From Pseudonocardia sp. 73-21 (GTDB taxonomy: Bacteria; Actinomycetota; Actinomycetes; Mycobacteriales; Pseudonocardiaceae), in assembly GCF_001899645.1 (NCBI RefSeq), contig NZ_MKVV01000045.1, positions 1-64,000 on the forward strand: 64,000 nucleotides of DNA. Reading direction: 5' to 3'. Below the pieces are notes generated by a model. The model did not search any database. It saw only the letters and a list, made by a program, of their open reading frames with translations, and was not told the origin of the DNA. Each line of letters begins with the position of its first letter. Position 1 is the stretch's first letter. Both the position numbers and the translations under genes were made by a program. Shown here in pieces: positions 38,365-47,112 of the stretch.

Positions 38365-39134
38365 CAGAAGTCCCGGCCGTCCCTGGGGGCGCGGCGGATC
38401 AGGGCCAGCCCCACCGCCACCACCACCCGCATCAGGTAGACGCCCGAGCGGAACGGGTTGGTGCTGGCCGTGCCGGTCTCGCGGGCCCGCATCACCACCG
38501 GGACCTGCGTGATCCGTAGGCCCGCGCGATGGGCGATGACGAGCGCCTCGACGGTGTCGCCGAGGTACTCCTCGGGGTAGTGCTCGGCGAACAGCGCGAT
38601 CGCGCGGCGGTTGACCAGCCGGAACCCCGACGTCGGATCCTTCACGCTGGTGCCGCAGATGCTGCTCAGCGCGGCCGAGAGCAGCCGCATGGCCCAGCGG
38701 CGGGGGCCACGGACCGCGTAGTCGCCGCGGCCGGCGAACCGGGAGCCGATCACCACGTCGGCGTCGACGTCGACCACGGCGAGCAGGTTCGCGATCTCGG
38801 ACGCGTCGTGCTGCCCGTCGGCGTCCACCTGCACGACGAACGAGAAGTCGTTCTCGCGGGCGTAGCGGTAGGCCGCGCGCATGGCCCCGCCGACGCCGAG
38901 GTTGAACGGCAGCCGCATCACGAGCGCGCCCGCGCGGGACGCCCGGGCGGCGGTGGAGTCGGTGGAGCCGTCGTCGACGACGAGCACGGTGGCGAACGGC
39001 TGCGCGGCCCGCACCTCGGCGACGACGCGCGCGACGCTGTCCTGCTCGTTGAGCGCCGGCAGCACCACGAGCAGCTCACCGGTGGTGGCGGCGGAGGGTG
39101 TCGTCATCGGCGCCCGGACGTCCTCGGTGGTCAT
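38364..39134 (-). CDS. Polyprenol-phosphate glycosyltransferase (DPM1-like GT2)
   Basis: 256 residues. Typical GT2 of the dolichyl-phosphate mannose synthase type: LLVVLPALNEQDSVARVVAE, VVDDGSTDST, NLGVGGAMRAAYRYA, the metal-binding QVDADGQHD, and GSRFAGRGDY. No C-terminal membrane helices, so the adjacent DUF2304 protein probably provides membrane contact. It should make a decaprenyl-phosphate hexose for GT-C enzymes such as those in this window. ATG 39134 overlaps the methyltransferase stop (ATGA); an internal ATG nine codons later is an alternative start. Confidence 0.85.
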   Translation of the reverse strand: MTTEDVRAPMTTPSAATTGELLVVLPALNEQDSVARVVAEVRAAQPFATVLVVDDGSTDSTAARASRAGALVMRLPFNLGVGGAMRAAYRYARENDFSFVVQVDADGQHDASEIANLLAVVDVDADVVIGSRFAGRGDYAVRGPRRWAMRLLSAALSSICGTSVKDPTSGFRLVNRRAIALFAEHYPEEYLGDTVEALVIAHRAGLRITQVPVVMRARETGTASTNPFRSGVYLMRVVVAVGLALIRRAPRDGRDF

Positions 39135-39733
39135 CGCGCGGCGACCGTCACGAACTCGTTGTAGGTGAACACCTTGCCCGTGAAGCGCGGCAGCGGGAAC
39201 GAGTACTGCTTCTCGACGCGCAGACCCAGGTCGCGGGCGATGCCGCCGAGACGGGTCTGGTCGGTGAACACGGTGTGGGTGGGGTCGGAGGCGAAGCCGC
39301 GCTCCTGCGGGCAGATGAGCACGATCTTCGCGTCGTGCGCGAGGTAGGGCAGGTACGGCGCGATCACGTCGACCGCGCCGTCGGCCGGGAGGTGCTCGAC
39401 GACGTGGGCGGCGAGCAGTCCGCCGAAGCCACCGTGCTCCGCGGGGTCCTGCGCGAGGAACTCGTCCGACGTCATCGCGGACAGCCCGGCCTCACGGCAC
39501 TGCTGCACCGAGGTGGCGTTGTGGTCCACGCCGAGGCTGCCGGCCGGGAGGTTGTACAGGTTGCGGCCGATGCCGCACCCGACGTCGAGGGTGCGTCGCT
39601 CACCGAGGATGCGCCGCAGGTTCCACCGGTACGGCGCCTGCACGTCCAGAAGCTGCTTCCAGCGGGCCCCGGAACGCCGCGTGAGCCGCTCGGTGTACGC
39701 CGCGGACGCCGTGTCTCCATCTTGTCCCGCCAC
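39131..39733 (-). CDS. Class I SAM-dependent methyltransferase
   Basis: 200 residues. Motif I is TLDVGCGIGRNLYNL and the later motif is AAHVVEHLP, with no extra domains, as in small-molecule or glycan methyltransferases. The N-terminal segment (TRRSGARWKQLLDVQAPYRW) is typical of methyltransferases found in glycan clusters. GTG 39733 is leaderless, with TAGGGT (39741-39746 complement) seven bases upstream. First gene of the three-gene minus-strand operon with the GT2 and DUF2304 protein, so its target may be a wall sugar or the lipid-linked glycan. Confidence 0.8.
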   Translation of the reverse strand: MAGQDGDTASAAYTERLTRRSGARWKQLLDVQAPYRWNLRRILGERRTLDVGCGIGRNLYNLPAGSLGVDHNATSVQQCREAGLSAMTSDEFLAQDPAEHGGFGGLLAAHVVEHLPADGAVDVIAPYLPYLAHDAKIVLICPQERGFASDPTHTVFTDQTRLGGIARDLGLRVEKQYSFPLPRFTGKVFTYNEFVTVAAR

Positions 39734-39784
39734 GGACCGCACCCTACCGGCCCCCGTCTCACCGCGGCTGCGAGACTCGCGACC

Positions 39785-40327
39785 GTGGCGCTCCAGATCG
39801 CGGAAACCAGCATCCCCGGACTGCTCCGGATCGACCTCGACCTGCACTCCGACGGGCGCGGCTGGTTCAAGGAGGGCTTCCAGCGCGCCAAGCTGGAGGC
39901 GCTGGGCTTCCCGCCGTTCGAGATCGTGCAGAACAACGTCTCGTTCAACGCCGAGGTGGGCGTCACTCGCGGGATCCACGCCGAGCCGTGGGACAAGTAC
40001 ATCTCGCTGGCCAACGGACGCGCGTTCGCCGCGATCGTCGACCTGCGCGACGGCGAGAGCCGCGGCCGGGTCGAGACGTTCGAGCTGCACCCGGGCAACG
40101 CCCTCTTCGTGCCCCGGGGGTGCGGCAACAGCTACCAGACGCTCACGCCGGACGTCGCGTACACGTACCTCGTCAACGAGCACTGGTCGCCGGACGCGGA
40201 GTACACGCTGATCCAGGCGTTCGACCCGGCCCTGGGCATCGACTGGCCCGTCGTCGAGGCCGACGCGATCCGCTCCGACAAGGACCGCGGCCACCCGACG
40301 CTGGCGGAGCTCACGTGCGCGCGCTGA
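39785..40327 (+). CDS. rmlC: dTDP-4-dehydrorhamnose 3,5-epimerase
   Basis: 180-residue cupin enzyme, third step of dTDP-L-rhamnose synthesis, the sugar of the wall linker. Core segments: GRGWFKEGFQRAKLEALG, IVQNNVSFN, VTRGIHAEPWDKY with the catalytic histidine position, and FVPRGCGNSYQTL with the conserved tyrosine. The variant RGIHAEPWDK, in place of the common RGLHYQ, is a recognised actinobacterial subtype. The GTG at 39785 gives a family-like start (VALQIAETSIPGLLRID) and overlaps no gene; the frame stays open upstream but is not homologous. rmlD overlaps its end by 13 bases. Confidence 0.9.
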   Translation: MALQIAETSIPGLLRIDLDLHSDGRGWFKEGFQRAKLEALGFPPFEIVQNNVSFNAEVGVTRGIHAEPWDKYISLANGRAFAAIVDLRDGESRGRVETFELHPGNALFVPRGCGNSYQTLTPDVAYTYLVNEHWSPDAEYTLIQAFDPALGIDWPVVEADAIRSDKDRGHPTLAELTCAR

Positions 40328-41157
40328 TCCTCGGGGCGGGAGGTCAGGTGGGCCGCGCCCTGGCCGCCGCGCTGCCCGACGCCACCGCGCTGACCCGCGC
40401 GGAGTTCGACATCGCCGACCCCGCCGACCTGGACTGGCCGGCCTTCGACGTGGTCGTCAACGCGGGCGCGTTCACCGACGTCGACGGGGCCGAGACGGCC
40501 GACGGGCGCGCCGCCGCGTGGCGGGCCAACGCCACCGGGCCCGGAGCGCTCGCGGCGGTCGCGCGGCGGCAGCGCGGGATCCTCGTGCACCTGTCGAGCG
40601 AGTACGTGTTCGACGGCACCGCCGACCGTCCGTACGTCGAGGAGGACCCGGTGGCGCCGCTCTCGGCCTACGGCGCGTCCAAGGCGGCCGGGGACCTCGT
40701 CGTGCAGTCGGTCGAACGGCACTACCTGCTGCGTCCCACGTGGGTGGTCGGCGAGGGCCGCAACTTCGTGCGCACGATGCTGGCGCTGGCCGGACGCGGG
40801 ATCTCCCCGACGGTGGTGGACGACCAGATCGGTCGCCCGACCTTCGCCCCGGACCTCGCGGCGGCGATCGTCCACCTGGTCACCACGCAGGCCCCGTTCG
40901 GCACCTACCACGTGACGGGCGGCGGCGAGCCCGCGTCGTGGGCGGAGGTGGCGCGCGAGACCTACGCGCTGGCCGGCCACGCCGACCTGACGGTCACCGG
41001 CACCACCACGGCGGCCTACTTCGCCGACAGGCCCGCAGCGGCGAAGCGCCCCCTGAACAGCGTGCTGGACACGGCGAAGGCGGAGGCGGCCGGCGTGGAC
41101 CTCCCGGACTGGCGCGCCCGGCTGGCCGAGTACGTCGGGTCCTCGCAGACCGCGTGA
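40315..41157 (+). CDS. rmlD: dTDP-4-dehydrorhamnose reductase
   Basis: 280-residue SDR-type reductase, last step of dTDP-L-rhamnose synthesis. NADPH motif GAGGQVG near residue 7, VNAGAFTDVDGAE, the catalytic YGASK and DQIGRPTFAPDLA are all typical. GTG 40315 lies inside rmlC, so the pair is co-translated. Its last 19 bases lie within the converging terminator shared with rmlB. Confidence 0.93.
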   Translation: MRALILGAGGQVGRALAAALPDATALTRAEFDIADPADLDWPAFDVVVNAGAFTDVDGAETADGRAAAWRANATGPGALAAVARRQRGILVHLSSEYVFDGTADRPYVEEDPVAPLSAYGASKAAGDLVVQSVERHYLLRPTWVVGEGRNFVRTMLALAGRGISPTVVDDQIGRPTFAPDLAAAIVHLVTTQAPFGTYHVTGGGEPASWAEVARETYALAGHADLTVTGTTTAAYFADRPAAAKRPLNSVLDTAKAEAAGVDLPDWRARLAEYVGSSQTA

Positions 41158-41220
41158 GCTCCTCGCAGGGTCCCTGGGTCCTGCGAGGAGGACACCAGGT
41201 CTGCGAGGACGGGCTCACGC
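41139..41220. terminator. Nested double-hairpin terminator shared by rmlD and rmlB
   Basis: Two nested inverted repeats. The outer pair is GTCCTCGCAGACC (41139-41151) with its complement at 41198-41210, continued outward by GCGTGAGC/GCTCACGC (41152-41159 and 41213-41220). The inner pair is CTCCTCGCAGG (41159-41169) with 41180-41190. The core CCTCGCAG unit is reused in all four arms. Both stop codons of the converging genes fall inside the structure. Confidence 0.75.
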
Positions 41221-42177
41221 CGGCTTGAGGGGTTCCCACCAGGTGCGGTTGTCGCGGTACCACGCCACCGTCTTCGCCAGGCCGTCGGCGAAGTCCACCC
41301 GGGGGGCGTAGCCGAGCTCGCCCGCGATCTTGCTCCAGTCGACCGAGTATCGGCGGTCGTGGCCCTTGCGGTCGGCCACCGGCTCGATCATCTCCTCCCC
41401 GGCGCCCACCGCCTCGAGCAGGCGGTAGGTCAGGTCGCGGTTGGTGAGCTCGGTACCGCCGCCGATGTTGTAGACCTCGCCGTCGCGCCCCTTCTCGGCC
41501 ACCAGCTGGATGCCGAGGCAGTGGTCGTCGACGTGCAGCCAGTCGCGCACGTTCTGGCCGTCGCCGTAGAGCGGCACCTTCTTCCCGTCGAGCAGGTTGG
41601 AGACGAACAGCGGGATGACCTTCTCCGGGAACTGGTGCGGCCCGTAGTTGTTGGAGCAGCGCGTGATGCACACCGGCAGGCCGTGGGTGCGGTGGTAGGA
41701 GCGCGCGAGCAGGTCCGAGCTCGCCTTCGACGCCGAGTACGGCGAGTTGGGCTCCAGCGGGTGGGTCTCGGGCCAGGAACCCTCGTCGATCGAGCCGTAC
41801 ACCTCGTCGGTGGAGACGTGCACGAACCGGTCGACGCCTTCCTCCAGAGCCGCCTGCAGCAGCACCTGGGTGCCGACGACGTTGGTGGAGACGAAGTCGG
41901 CCGCGCCGGTGATCGAGCGGTCCACGTGCGACTCGGCCGCGAAGTGCACCACCACGTCGGTGCCCGCCATGACCTGCGCGACGACCTCCGGGTCGCGGAT
42001 GTCGCCCTGGACGAACCGCGGGCTGCAGCCCTCGAGGTTGGTCAGGGTGCCGGCGTAGGTGAGCAGGTCGAGCACCACGACCTCGGCGCCGGCGAAGGCG
42101 GGGTAGTCACCGCGGAGCAGCGACCGGACGTAGTTCGACCCGATGAAACCGGCGCCGCCGGTGACCAGAACCTGCAC
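41215..42177 (-). CDS. rmlB: dTDP-glucose 4,6-dehydratase
   Basis: 320-residue NAD+-dependent extended SDR, second step of dTDP-L-rhamnose synthesis. GGAGFIGSNYV at the start, HFAAESHVDRSI, STDEVYGSIDEG with the catalytic TDE, active-site YSASK, and NNYGPHQFPEKVIPLF. GTG 42177 follows GAGGAG. Last gene of the PAP2-ubiA-rmlA-rmlB operon, three bases after the rmlA stop. Confidence 0.95.
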   Translation of the reverse strand: MQVLVTGGAGFIGSNYVRSLLRGDYPAFAGAEVVVLDLLTYAGTLTNLEGCSPRFVQGDIRDPEVVAQVMAGTDVVVHFAAESHVDRSITGAADFVSTNVVGTQVLLQAALEEGVDRFVHVSTDEVYGSIDEGSWPETHPLEPNSPYSASKASSDLLARSYHRTHGLPVCITRCSNNYGPHQFPEKVIPLFVSNLLDGKKVPLYGDGQNVRDWLHVDDHCLGIQLVAEKGRDGEVYNIGGGTELTNRDLTYRLLEAVGAGEEMIEPVADRKGHDRRYSVDWSKIAGELGYAPRVDFADGLAKTVAWYRDNRTWWEPLKPA

Positions 42178-42180
42178 GAT

Positions 42181-43071
42181 TCACTCCTCGCGGAACGCGG
42201 ATGCGACGTCCATGACGTACTCGCCGTAGCCCGACTTGGCCTGCGCCTCGCCGAGCGCGTACGCGGCATCGGCGTCGATGAAGCCCTTGCGCATCGCGAT
42301 CTCCTCGAGGCAGGCGATCCGGATGCCCTGGCGCGTCTCCAGCACCCGGACGTACTCGCCCGCCTCCAGCAGCGACTCGTGGGTGCCGGTGTCGAGCCAC
42401 GCGAAACCGCGGCCGAGGTCGCGCAGCATCGCCGTGCCGCGCTCCATGTAGGCCCGGTTGACGTCGGTGATCTCGAGCTCGCCCCGCGGCGACGGCGACA
42501 GCCCGGCGGCGATCCCGAGCACGTCGTTGTCGTAGAAGTACAGCCCGGTGACCGCCCGGTTGGACCGCGGTCTCTCCGGCTTCTCCTCGATCGACAGCAG
42601 CCGCCCGTCGGCGTCGGCCTCGGCCACGCCGTAGCGCTGGGGGTCGCGCACCTGGTAGCCGAACAGCACGCAGCCGGCGCGCTTCGCCTCGATGTCGGCG
42701 ATGGCGCCCTGCAGCATCGCGGAGAAGCCGGGGCCGTGGAAGATGTTGTCGCCCAGCACCAGCGCGGCGGCGTCGTCGCCCACGTGGTCGGCGCCGATGA
42801 CGAACGCCTCGGCGAGCCCGTTGGGGGCGGCCTGCTCGGCATAGGTGATGACCAGGCCGACCTCCGCGCCGTCGCCGAGGAGACGGCGGAACTGCGGGAG
42901 GTCGTGCGGGGTGGAGATCACCAGGATCTCCCGGATGCCGGCCAGCATCAGCACCGACAGCGGGTAGTAGATCATCGGCTTGTCGTAGACGGGCAGCAGC
43001 TGCTTCGACACCGCGCGGGTGATCGGGTGCAACCGGGTGCCGGAGCCACCGGCCAGGATGATGCCCTTCAC
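42181..43071 (-). CDS. rmlA: Glucose-1-phosphate thymidylyltransferase
   Basis: 296-residue nucleotidyltransferase, first step of dTDP-L-rhamnose synthesis. N-terminal signature [34 protein letters not shown], the metal-site GDNIFHG and [20 protein letters not shown] all fit the family. ATG 43071 is one base after the ubiA-like stop, so translation is coupled. It joins rhamnose synthesis to decaprenyl-phospho-arabinose synthesis in one transcript. Confidence 0.95.
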   Translation of the reverse strand: MKGIILAGGSGTRLHPITRAVSKQLLPVYDKPMIYYPLSVLMLAGIREILVISTPHDLPQFRRLLGDGAEVGLVITYAEQAAPNGLAEAFVIGADHVGDDAAALVLGDNIFHGPGFSAMLQGAIADIEAKRAGCVLFGYQVRDPQRYGVAEADADGRLLSIEEKPERPRSNRAVTGLYFYDNDVLGIAAGLSPSPRGELEITDVNRAYMERGTAMLRDLGRGFAWLDTGTHESLLEAGEYVRVLETRQGIRIACLEEIAMRKGFIDADAAYALGEAQAKSGYGEYVMDVASAFREE

Positions 43072-43072
43072 A

Positions 43073-43999
43073 TCACAGGTAGACGGCGAGCGTGAGGGTC
43101 GCGACCCAGACCAGGGCCAGTACCTGCAGCGCCCGGTCGGCCAGCGCGATCTCGTCGGGGGCGCCGCCGTTGCCGGAGTCGACGTCCACGGAGTACCGCA
43201 GCACCGCCACCACGAACGGGACGATGGAGATCACCGACCACACCGAGTTGTGGTGCGCCTCGCGGATCTCGAACGCCCACAGGCAGTACGTCACGGTCAG
43301 CACGGTGGCCGACAGGGCCCACACGAACCGCAGGTAGGACGCGGAGTAGGCCTCCAGCGACTTGCGGATCTTGGCCCCGGTGCGCTCGGCCAGCATCATC
43401 TCGGCGTAGCGCTTGCCCGCCACCATGAACAGCGAGCCGAACCCGGCGGTGAGCAGGAACCACTGCGACAGCGGGATGCCGGTGGCCGCGCCGCCCGCGA
43501 TGGCGCGCAGCAGGAACCCCGACGCGACGATGCAGATGTCCAGGACCGGCTGGTGCTTGAGCCAGAAGCAGTACGCCAGCTGCACCGCGACGTAGACGGC
43601 CAGCACGACCAGCAGCTGGGTGCTGGCCAGCCAGGCCAGCGCGAGCGCCCCCAGGAGCAGCACCACCGCGACGCCGAGCGCGAGCCCGGCCGGCACGATC
43701 CCCGCCGCGATGGGCCGGTTGCGCTTGGTGGGGTGCGCGCGGTCGGCCTCGACGTCGTTGGCGTCGTTCACCAGGTAGACGCCGGACGCGGCGAGCGAGA
43801 ACGCCACGAACGCGATGACGAGGTGCAGCACGATGCCGGTGGTGAACAGCGTGCCGGCCACGAACGGCGCGGCCAGGACGAGGACGTTCTTCACCCACTG
43901 CTTGGGGCGCATCGTCCGCAGCACACCGCGGGCGACGCCCACGGGGGTGCGCGGCGGCGGCGACGGCGCCTCGGTGGTGGGCACGTCGGTGCTGGTCAT
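43073..43999 (-). CDS. ubiA: Decaprenyl-phosphate phosphoribosyltransferase (UbiA family)
   Basis: 308-residue prenyltransferase-superfamily membrane protein with eight to nine helices. The first acidic motif is [26 protein letters not shown] is the conserved amphipathic start seen in Rv3806c-type enzymes. These transfer 5-phosphoribose from PRPP to decaprenyl phosphate, first committed step of arabinose-donor synthesis upstream of DprE1. ATG 43999 overlaps the PAP2 stop (ATGA). Order PAP2-ubiA is as in mycobacteria (Rv3807c-Rv3806c). Confidence 0.93.
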   Translation of the reverse strand: MTSTDVPTTEAPSPPPRTPVGVARGVLRTMRPKQWVKNVLVLAAPFVAGTLFTTGIVLHLVIAFVAFSLAASGVYLVNDANDVEADRAHPTKRNRPIAAGIVPAGLALGVAVVLLLGALALAWLASTQLLVVLAVYVAVQLAYCFWLKHQPVLDICIVASGFLLRAIAGGAATGIPLSQWFLLTAGFGSLFMVAGKRYAEMMLAERTGAKIRKSLEAYSASYLRFVWALSATVLTVTYCLWAFEIREAHHNSVWSVISIVPFVVAVLRYSVDVDSGNGGAPDEIALADRALQVLALVWVATLTLAVYL

Positions 44000-44544
44000 C
44001 TGGTCCCCCTCTGGGCGAGGCGTCGTGTGGCGACCGCGACCGCGGCCCCCAGCACGGAACCCGCGACGACGTCGCTGGGGTAGTGCACGCCGAGTACCAG
44101 CCGCGAGAGTGCCATCGGCGGCACCAGCAGCGGCACGAGCGGCTTGTGGATCAGTGCGCCGAACAGGACGGCGGCGGCGGTGGTGGACGTGGCGTGCGCC
44201 GACGGGAAGCTGAGCCGGCTCGGCGTGCCCACCAGCACCTGGACGCGCGGATCGTGCGGGCGCGGCCTGCGCACCATGCGCTTGACCCCGATGGATGCGC
44301 CGTGCGCGAGCGCGACCCCGGCGGCGGCGGTGAGCCACTCCCGGCGGCGCGGGGCGTCGACCAGGGCGCCGACGGCCCCGATGGTCAGCCAGCCCGCGGC
44401 GTGCTCGCCGAACAGCGACATCGCGCGCGCGGCCCTCACCACGGCCGTACCTGCGGCTGCGCCCTGCACGGCCTGCAGCACCTGGACCTCGGTCCCGGCG
44501 GGGTCGGCGGCACGCTGCGGGGCGTCGTCGAGGAGCTGGGCCAC
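43996..44544 (-). CDS. PAP2 phosphatase, decaprenylphosphoryl-5-phosphoribose phosphatase candidate
   Basis: 182 residues. The three PAP2 motifs are complete: KRMVRRPRP, PSAHA and SRLVLGVHYPSDV. Several hydrophobic helices place it in the membrane. Next to the UbiA-type enzyme, the Rv3807c orthologue is expected to remove the 5-phosphate from decaprenyl-phosphoryl-5-phosphoribose. GTG 44544 with GGAGG ten bases upstream; a TAGCAT element about 50 bases above is a possible -10. First gene of the operon ending in rmlB. Confidence 0.88.
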   Translation of the reverse strand: MAQLLDDAPQRAADPAGTEVQVLQAVQGAAAGTAVVRAARAMSLFGEHAAGWLTIGAVGALVDAPRRREWLTAAAGVALAHGASIGVKRMVRRPRPHDPRVQVLVGTPSRLSFPSAHATSTTAAAVLFGALIHKPLVPLLVPPMALSRLVLGVHYPSDVVAGSVLGAAVAVATRRLAQRGTR

Positions 44545-44700
44545 GGTGCGGGGGCCTCCATCACGGGCGTCGAGAAGTACGCGGACGGTGGCCGATGCTA
44601 CGCGTGGTCACCGACCCCCCTGCCCAACCCCTCCGGCGGCCGCCGCACGGCCCCGCGAGTTCGCCGGACCGCCACGTCGCGTTCGCCGTCGCGGCCCGGC

Positions 44701-45504
44701 TCAGAACCAGCGTTCGAGCACCAGTGCCAAGCCGTCGTCGGCGTTGCTGGCGGTGACCTCGTCGGCCACGGCGTGCAGGTCGCCGTGGGCGTTGCCCATC
44801 GCGACGCCGTGCCCGGCCCAGCGCAGCATCTCCAGGTCGTTGGGCATGTCCCCGAACGCGACGACGTCGGCCGCGGTGAACCCGAGCCGGTCGCAGACCT
44901 CGGCCAGGCCGGTGGCCTTGGTGACCCCGGCCGGCGATATCTCGACGAGCCCGCGGGGGTGGGAGAACGTGAGATCCGCGGCGTCCCCGATGACCGGGGC
45001 GAGCGCGGCCACCATCGCGTCGCTGCGCATCTGCGGGTCGCGGATCAGCATCTTCACGGCGGGCCGGGTGAGCAGGTCGGTGCGCGGGGCGGTGTGGTTG
45101 TCACCGTCGGCCCAGGCGTGGATGTAGTCGGGCTCGGCGACGAAGTGGTCCCCCGCCGCCACCTCCCCGACGCCCTCGACGGCCAGCCGGCAGCCCGGCA
45201 GCGTCGCCGTGATCACCGTCGCCAGCTCGGCCAGCGTGGCCGGGTCGATGGTGCGCGACCAGACGACGCGGTCCTCGACGGCGTCGTAGAGCACGCCCCC
45301 GTTGGCGCACACGGCGAAGCGGGTCATGGGCAGCTGGGCCACCACCGGCGGGATCCAGCGCGGCGGACGCCCGGTGACCAGCACGAACGTCACACCTCCG
45401 GCCACGAGCCGCTCGATCACGGCCGACGTCCGCGGCGTCACCTCGTCGAAGGGGTTGAGCAGGGTGCCGTCGACGTCCGTGGCGACCAACCGGGGAGCTT
45501 GCAC
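44701..45504 (-). CDS. HAD-superfamily Cof-type phosphatase
   Basis: 267 residues. HAD motif I ATDVDGTLL, motif II VTGRP, a lysine in TRPAVKMLIR or GVTKATGL, and the acidic motif GDMPNDLEML. The large C2 cap is typical of Cof/YidA sugar-phosphate phosphatases. Substrate unknown; such enzymes often act on sugar phosphates or FMN-like compounds. GTG 45504 is leaderless (TAGGCT, 45511-45516 complement, six bases upstream). Confidence 0.88.
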   Translation of the reverse strand: MQAPRLVATDVDGTLLNPFDEVTPRTSAVIERLVAGGVTFVLVTGRPPRWIPPVVAQLPMTRFAVCANGGVLYDAVEDRVVWSRTIDPATLAELATVITATLPGCRLAVEGVGEVAAGDHFVAEPDYIHAWADGDNHTAPRTDLLTRPAVKMLIRDPQMRSDAMVAALAPVIGDAADLTFSHPRGLVEISPAGVTKATGLAEVCDRLGFTAADVVAFGDMPNDLEMLRWAGHGVAMGNAHGDLHAVADEVTASNADDGLALVLERWF

Positions 45505-45600
45505 GTGACCAGCCTACGGCCGCACCGGCGCTGACCACGGGCACGCGGTCGTCCGGGAAGATCGACGGGCGACCACCCGCCCGTGATCACGGGGGTTCAC

Positions 45601-46665
45601 CTACAGCCGCACCGGCATCAGCAGCGACGTGGACCGCTCCGAGCGCAGCACCAGCGGCGCCACCGGGCCGTCGAGGGAGAGCATCAGCTGACCGCCCCCG
45701 CCGGCGTCGACGGCCTCCAGCAGGAACTCGCGGTTCACCCCGACCCCGCCCGGCGCGACGGTCACGGCCCCGCCGGGCCCGACCGCCAGCTCCGTGACCG
45801 GGAACTCGACGCCGTCCTGCTCCCGGACCGACGTCCGCTCCGGCGCGCCGGCGACGGCCGCGCGGAGGGCCTCCGCGTCGACGGTCGCCGTGCCCGTGGG
45901 GGTCCACCGGTCCCAGGGCATGCCGCGGTGGTCGGGGTAGGCGTCGTCGCGCAGCGTGCCGCTGACCTCGGCTCCGTCCGTCCGGACCGTGATGGTCGCG
46001 CCCTCGACGGTGATCGTGACGGTGTCCGTGTCGGGGTCGGCGTCGGGGTCGGGATCGGCGTCGGTGTCGGCGCCGAGGACGGCCGCGATCTCGTCGGCCA
46101 CCGCCACGGGCACGACCGCGGAGAACCCGGAGCCCTCCGACGCGGGCACCGTCGCCAGGGCCAGGCGGTAGCGGTCGGTCGCGACGAGGCTCAGCACGCC
46201 GTCGGCCAGGTCGAACAGGACGCTCGCCAGCACGGGCAGCCCGGGATCGGACCCCGCCGCGAACCGGACGGCGCGCAGGGCGGCGGCGAGGTCGGGGGCG
46301 GGCACGGTGACGGACACGGGGTTCTCCAGGGGTTCGAGCAGCAACGGCACCGCGGAGAGCGCACGGCGGGCGTCGGCCAGCCCCGCCTCGAGGGCACGGA
46401 CGTGCCCGGCCAGCAGCGCGTCGACGTGCGCGGGGTCGGCGCGGTGCTCCAGCACCTCCCGGATGCCGGCCAGCGGCATCCCGACCCGGCGCAGCACGGC
46501 CACCAGCCGCGCCACCGCGACCTGCTCGGGCGCGTAGAAGCGGTAGCCGCTCTGCGGGTCCACGTGGGCCGGGCTCAGCAGCCCGACGCCGTCGTAGAAC
46601 CGCAGGGCGCTCACCGTCAGCCCCGACTCCCGGGACATCCGGCCGATCCCGCGCATGCTCTCCAC
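45601..46665 (-). CDS. MerR-type regulator fused to sliding-clamp (DnaN) domains II and III
   Basis: 354 residues. Residues about 5-75 are a MerR winged-helix domain (GRMSRESGLTVSALRFYDGV, GYRFYAPEQV), followed by a dimerisation helix to about 115. From about 120 it reads like DNA polymerase III beta: FAAGSDPGLPVLASVLFDLA and LSLVATDRYRLALA match clamp domain II, and VNREFLLEAVDAGG...PLVLRS...LLMPVRL matches the C-terminal end of clamp domain III. Domain I is absent. A D/P/T-rich acidic insert (ADTDADPDPDADPDTDT) interrupts domain II. A GTG at 46665 (GGGAGG nearby) or ATG at 46656 may start it. No separate promoter palindrome is obvious. Role unknown; clamp-like ligand or clamp mimicry is inference. 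Confidence 0.75.
   Translation of the reverse strand: MESMRGIGRMSRESGLTVSALRFYDGVGLLSPAHVDPQSGYRFYAPEQVAVARLVAVLRRVGMPLAGIREVLEHRADPAHVDALLAGHVRALEAGLADARRALSAVPLLLEPLENPVSVTVPAPDLAAALRAVRFAAGSDPGLPVLASVLFDLADGVLSLVATDRYRLALATVPASEGSGFSAVVPVAVADEIAAVLGADTDADPDPDADPDTDTVTITVEGATITVRTDGAEVSGTLRDDAYPDHRGMPWDRWTPTGTATVDAEALRAAVAGAPERTSVREQDGVEFPVTELAVGPGGAVTVAPGGVGVNREFLLEAVDAGGGGQLMLSLDGPVAPLVLRSERSTSLLMPVRL
46022..46071. repeat. Hexamer-type tandem repeat in the MerR-clamp gene
   Basis: Degenerate repeats of GTCGGG/GTCGGC on the plus strand encode the alternating aspartate stretch of the MerR-clamp fusion protein. Such low-complexity coding repeats can expand or contract. Confidence 0.65.
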
Positions 46666-46707
46666 GACACCGACCCTCCCGCCTCGACCTGGTCGAGGGT
46701 CAACCCG

Positions 46708-47112
46708 TCAGACCCGGATGATCTCCAGGCCGCCGACCCCGACGACGGCGTCGAAGTCGTCGTCCTGCGTGACGACCGGAAGACCACGCGACGCGGCACT
46801 GGCGGCGATCCACAGATCGTTCACGTTCACGCGCCGACCTGCCTGCGCGAGATGCACCCTCATCCTCGCCCACATCAGCGCCGCGGCCTCGTCGACTTCG
46901 ATCAGCTCCACGTCGGCGACGGCGTCGAGCGTGGTCATCCTGCGGGCCCGGGTTTCGACATCGGCCGCCACCAGGACCCCCGCCTGGAGCTCGGCCAGCG
47001 TGACGACGGAGATGGCCGCCTCGTCGGGGACCCGCTCCTCGTTCAGCGGGCGACCGCTCTCGGCGGCGATGAAGACACTCGTGTCGAGGAGACCTCTCGT
47101 CGGAGACGTCAC
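46708..47112 (-). CDS. PIN-domain toxin (VapC-like RNase)
   Basis: 134 residues. Acidic PIN-site residues are in place: LLDTSVFI near the start, TLAELQAG in the middle, NDLWIAASA and TQDDDFDAV at the end. PIN toxins cleave tRNA, rRNA or mRNA until bound by their antitoxin. GTG 47112 overlaps the antitoxin stop (GTGA), the standard antitoxin-first arrangement. Confidence 0.85.
   Translation of the reverse strand: MTSPTRGLLDTSVFIAAESGRPLNEERVPDEAAISVVTLAELQAGVLVAADVETRARRMTTLDAVADVELIEVDEAAALMWARMRVHLAQAGRRVNVNDLWIAASAASRGLPVVTQDDDFDAVVGVGGLEIIRV

Noticed and set aside
46022-46071. Short tandem repeats as a possible CRISPR or VNTR locus
   Set aside because: The units are six bases long, in frame and encode an acidic linker; there are no spacers or cas genes anywhere in the window.
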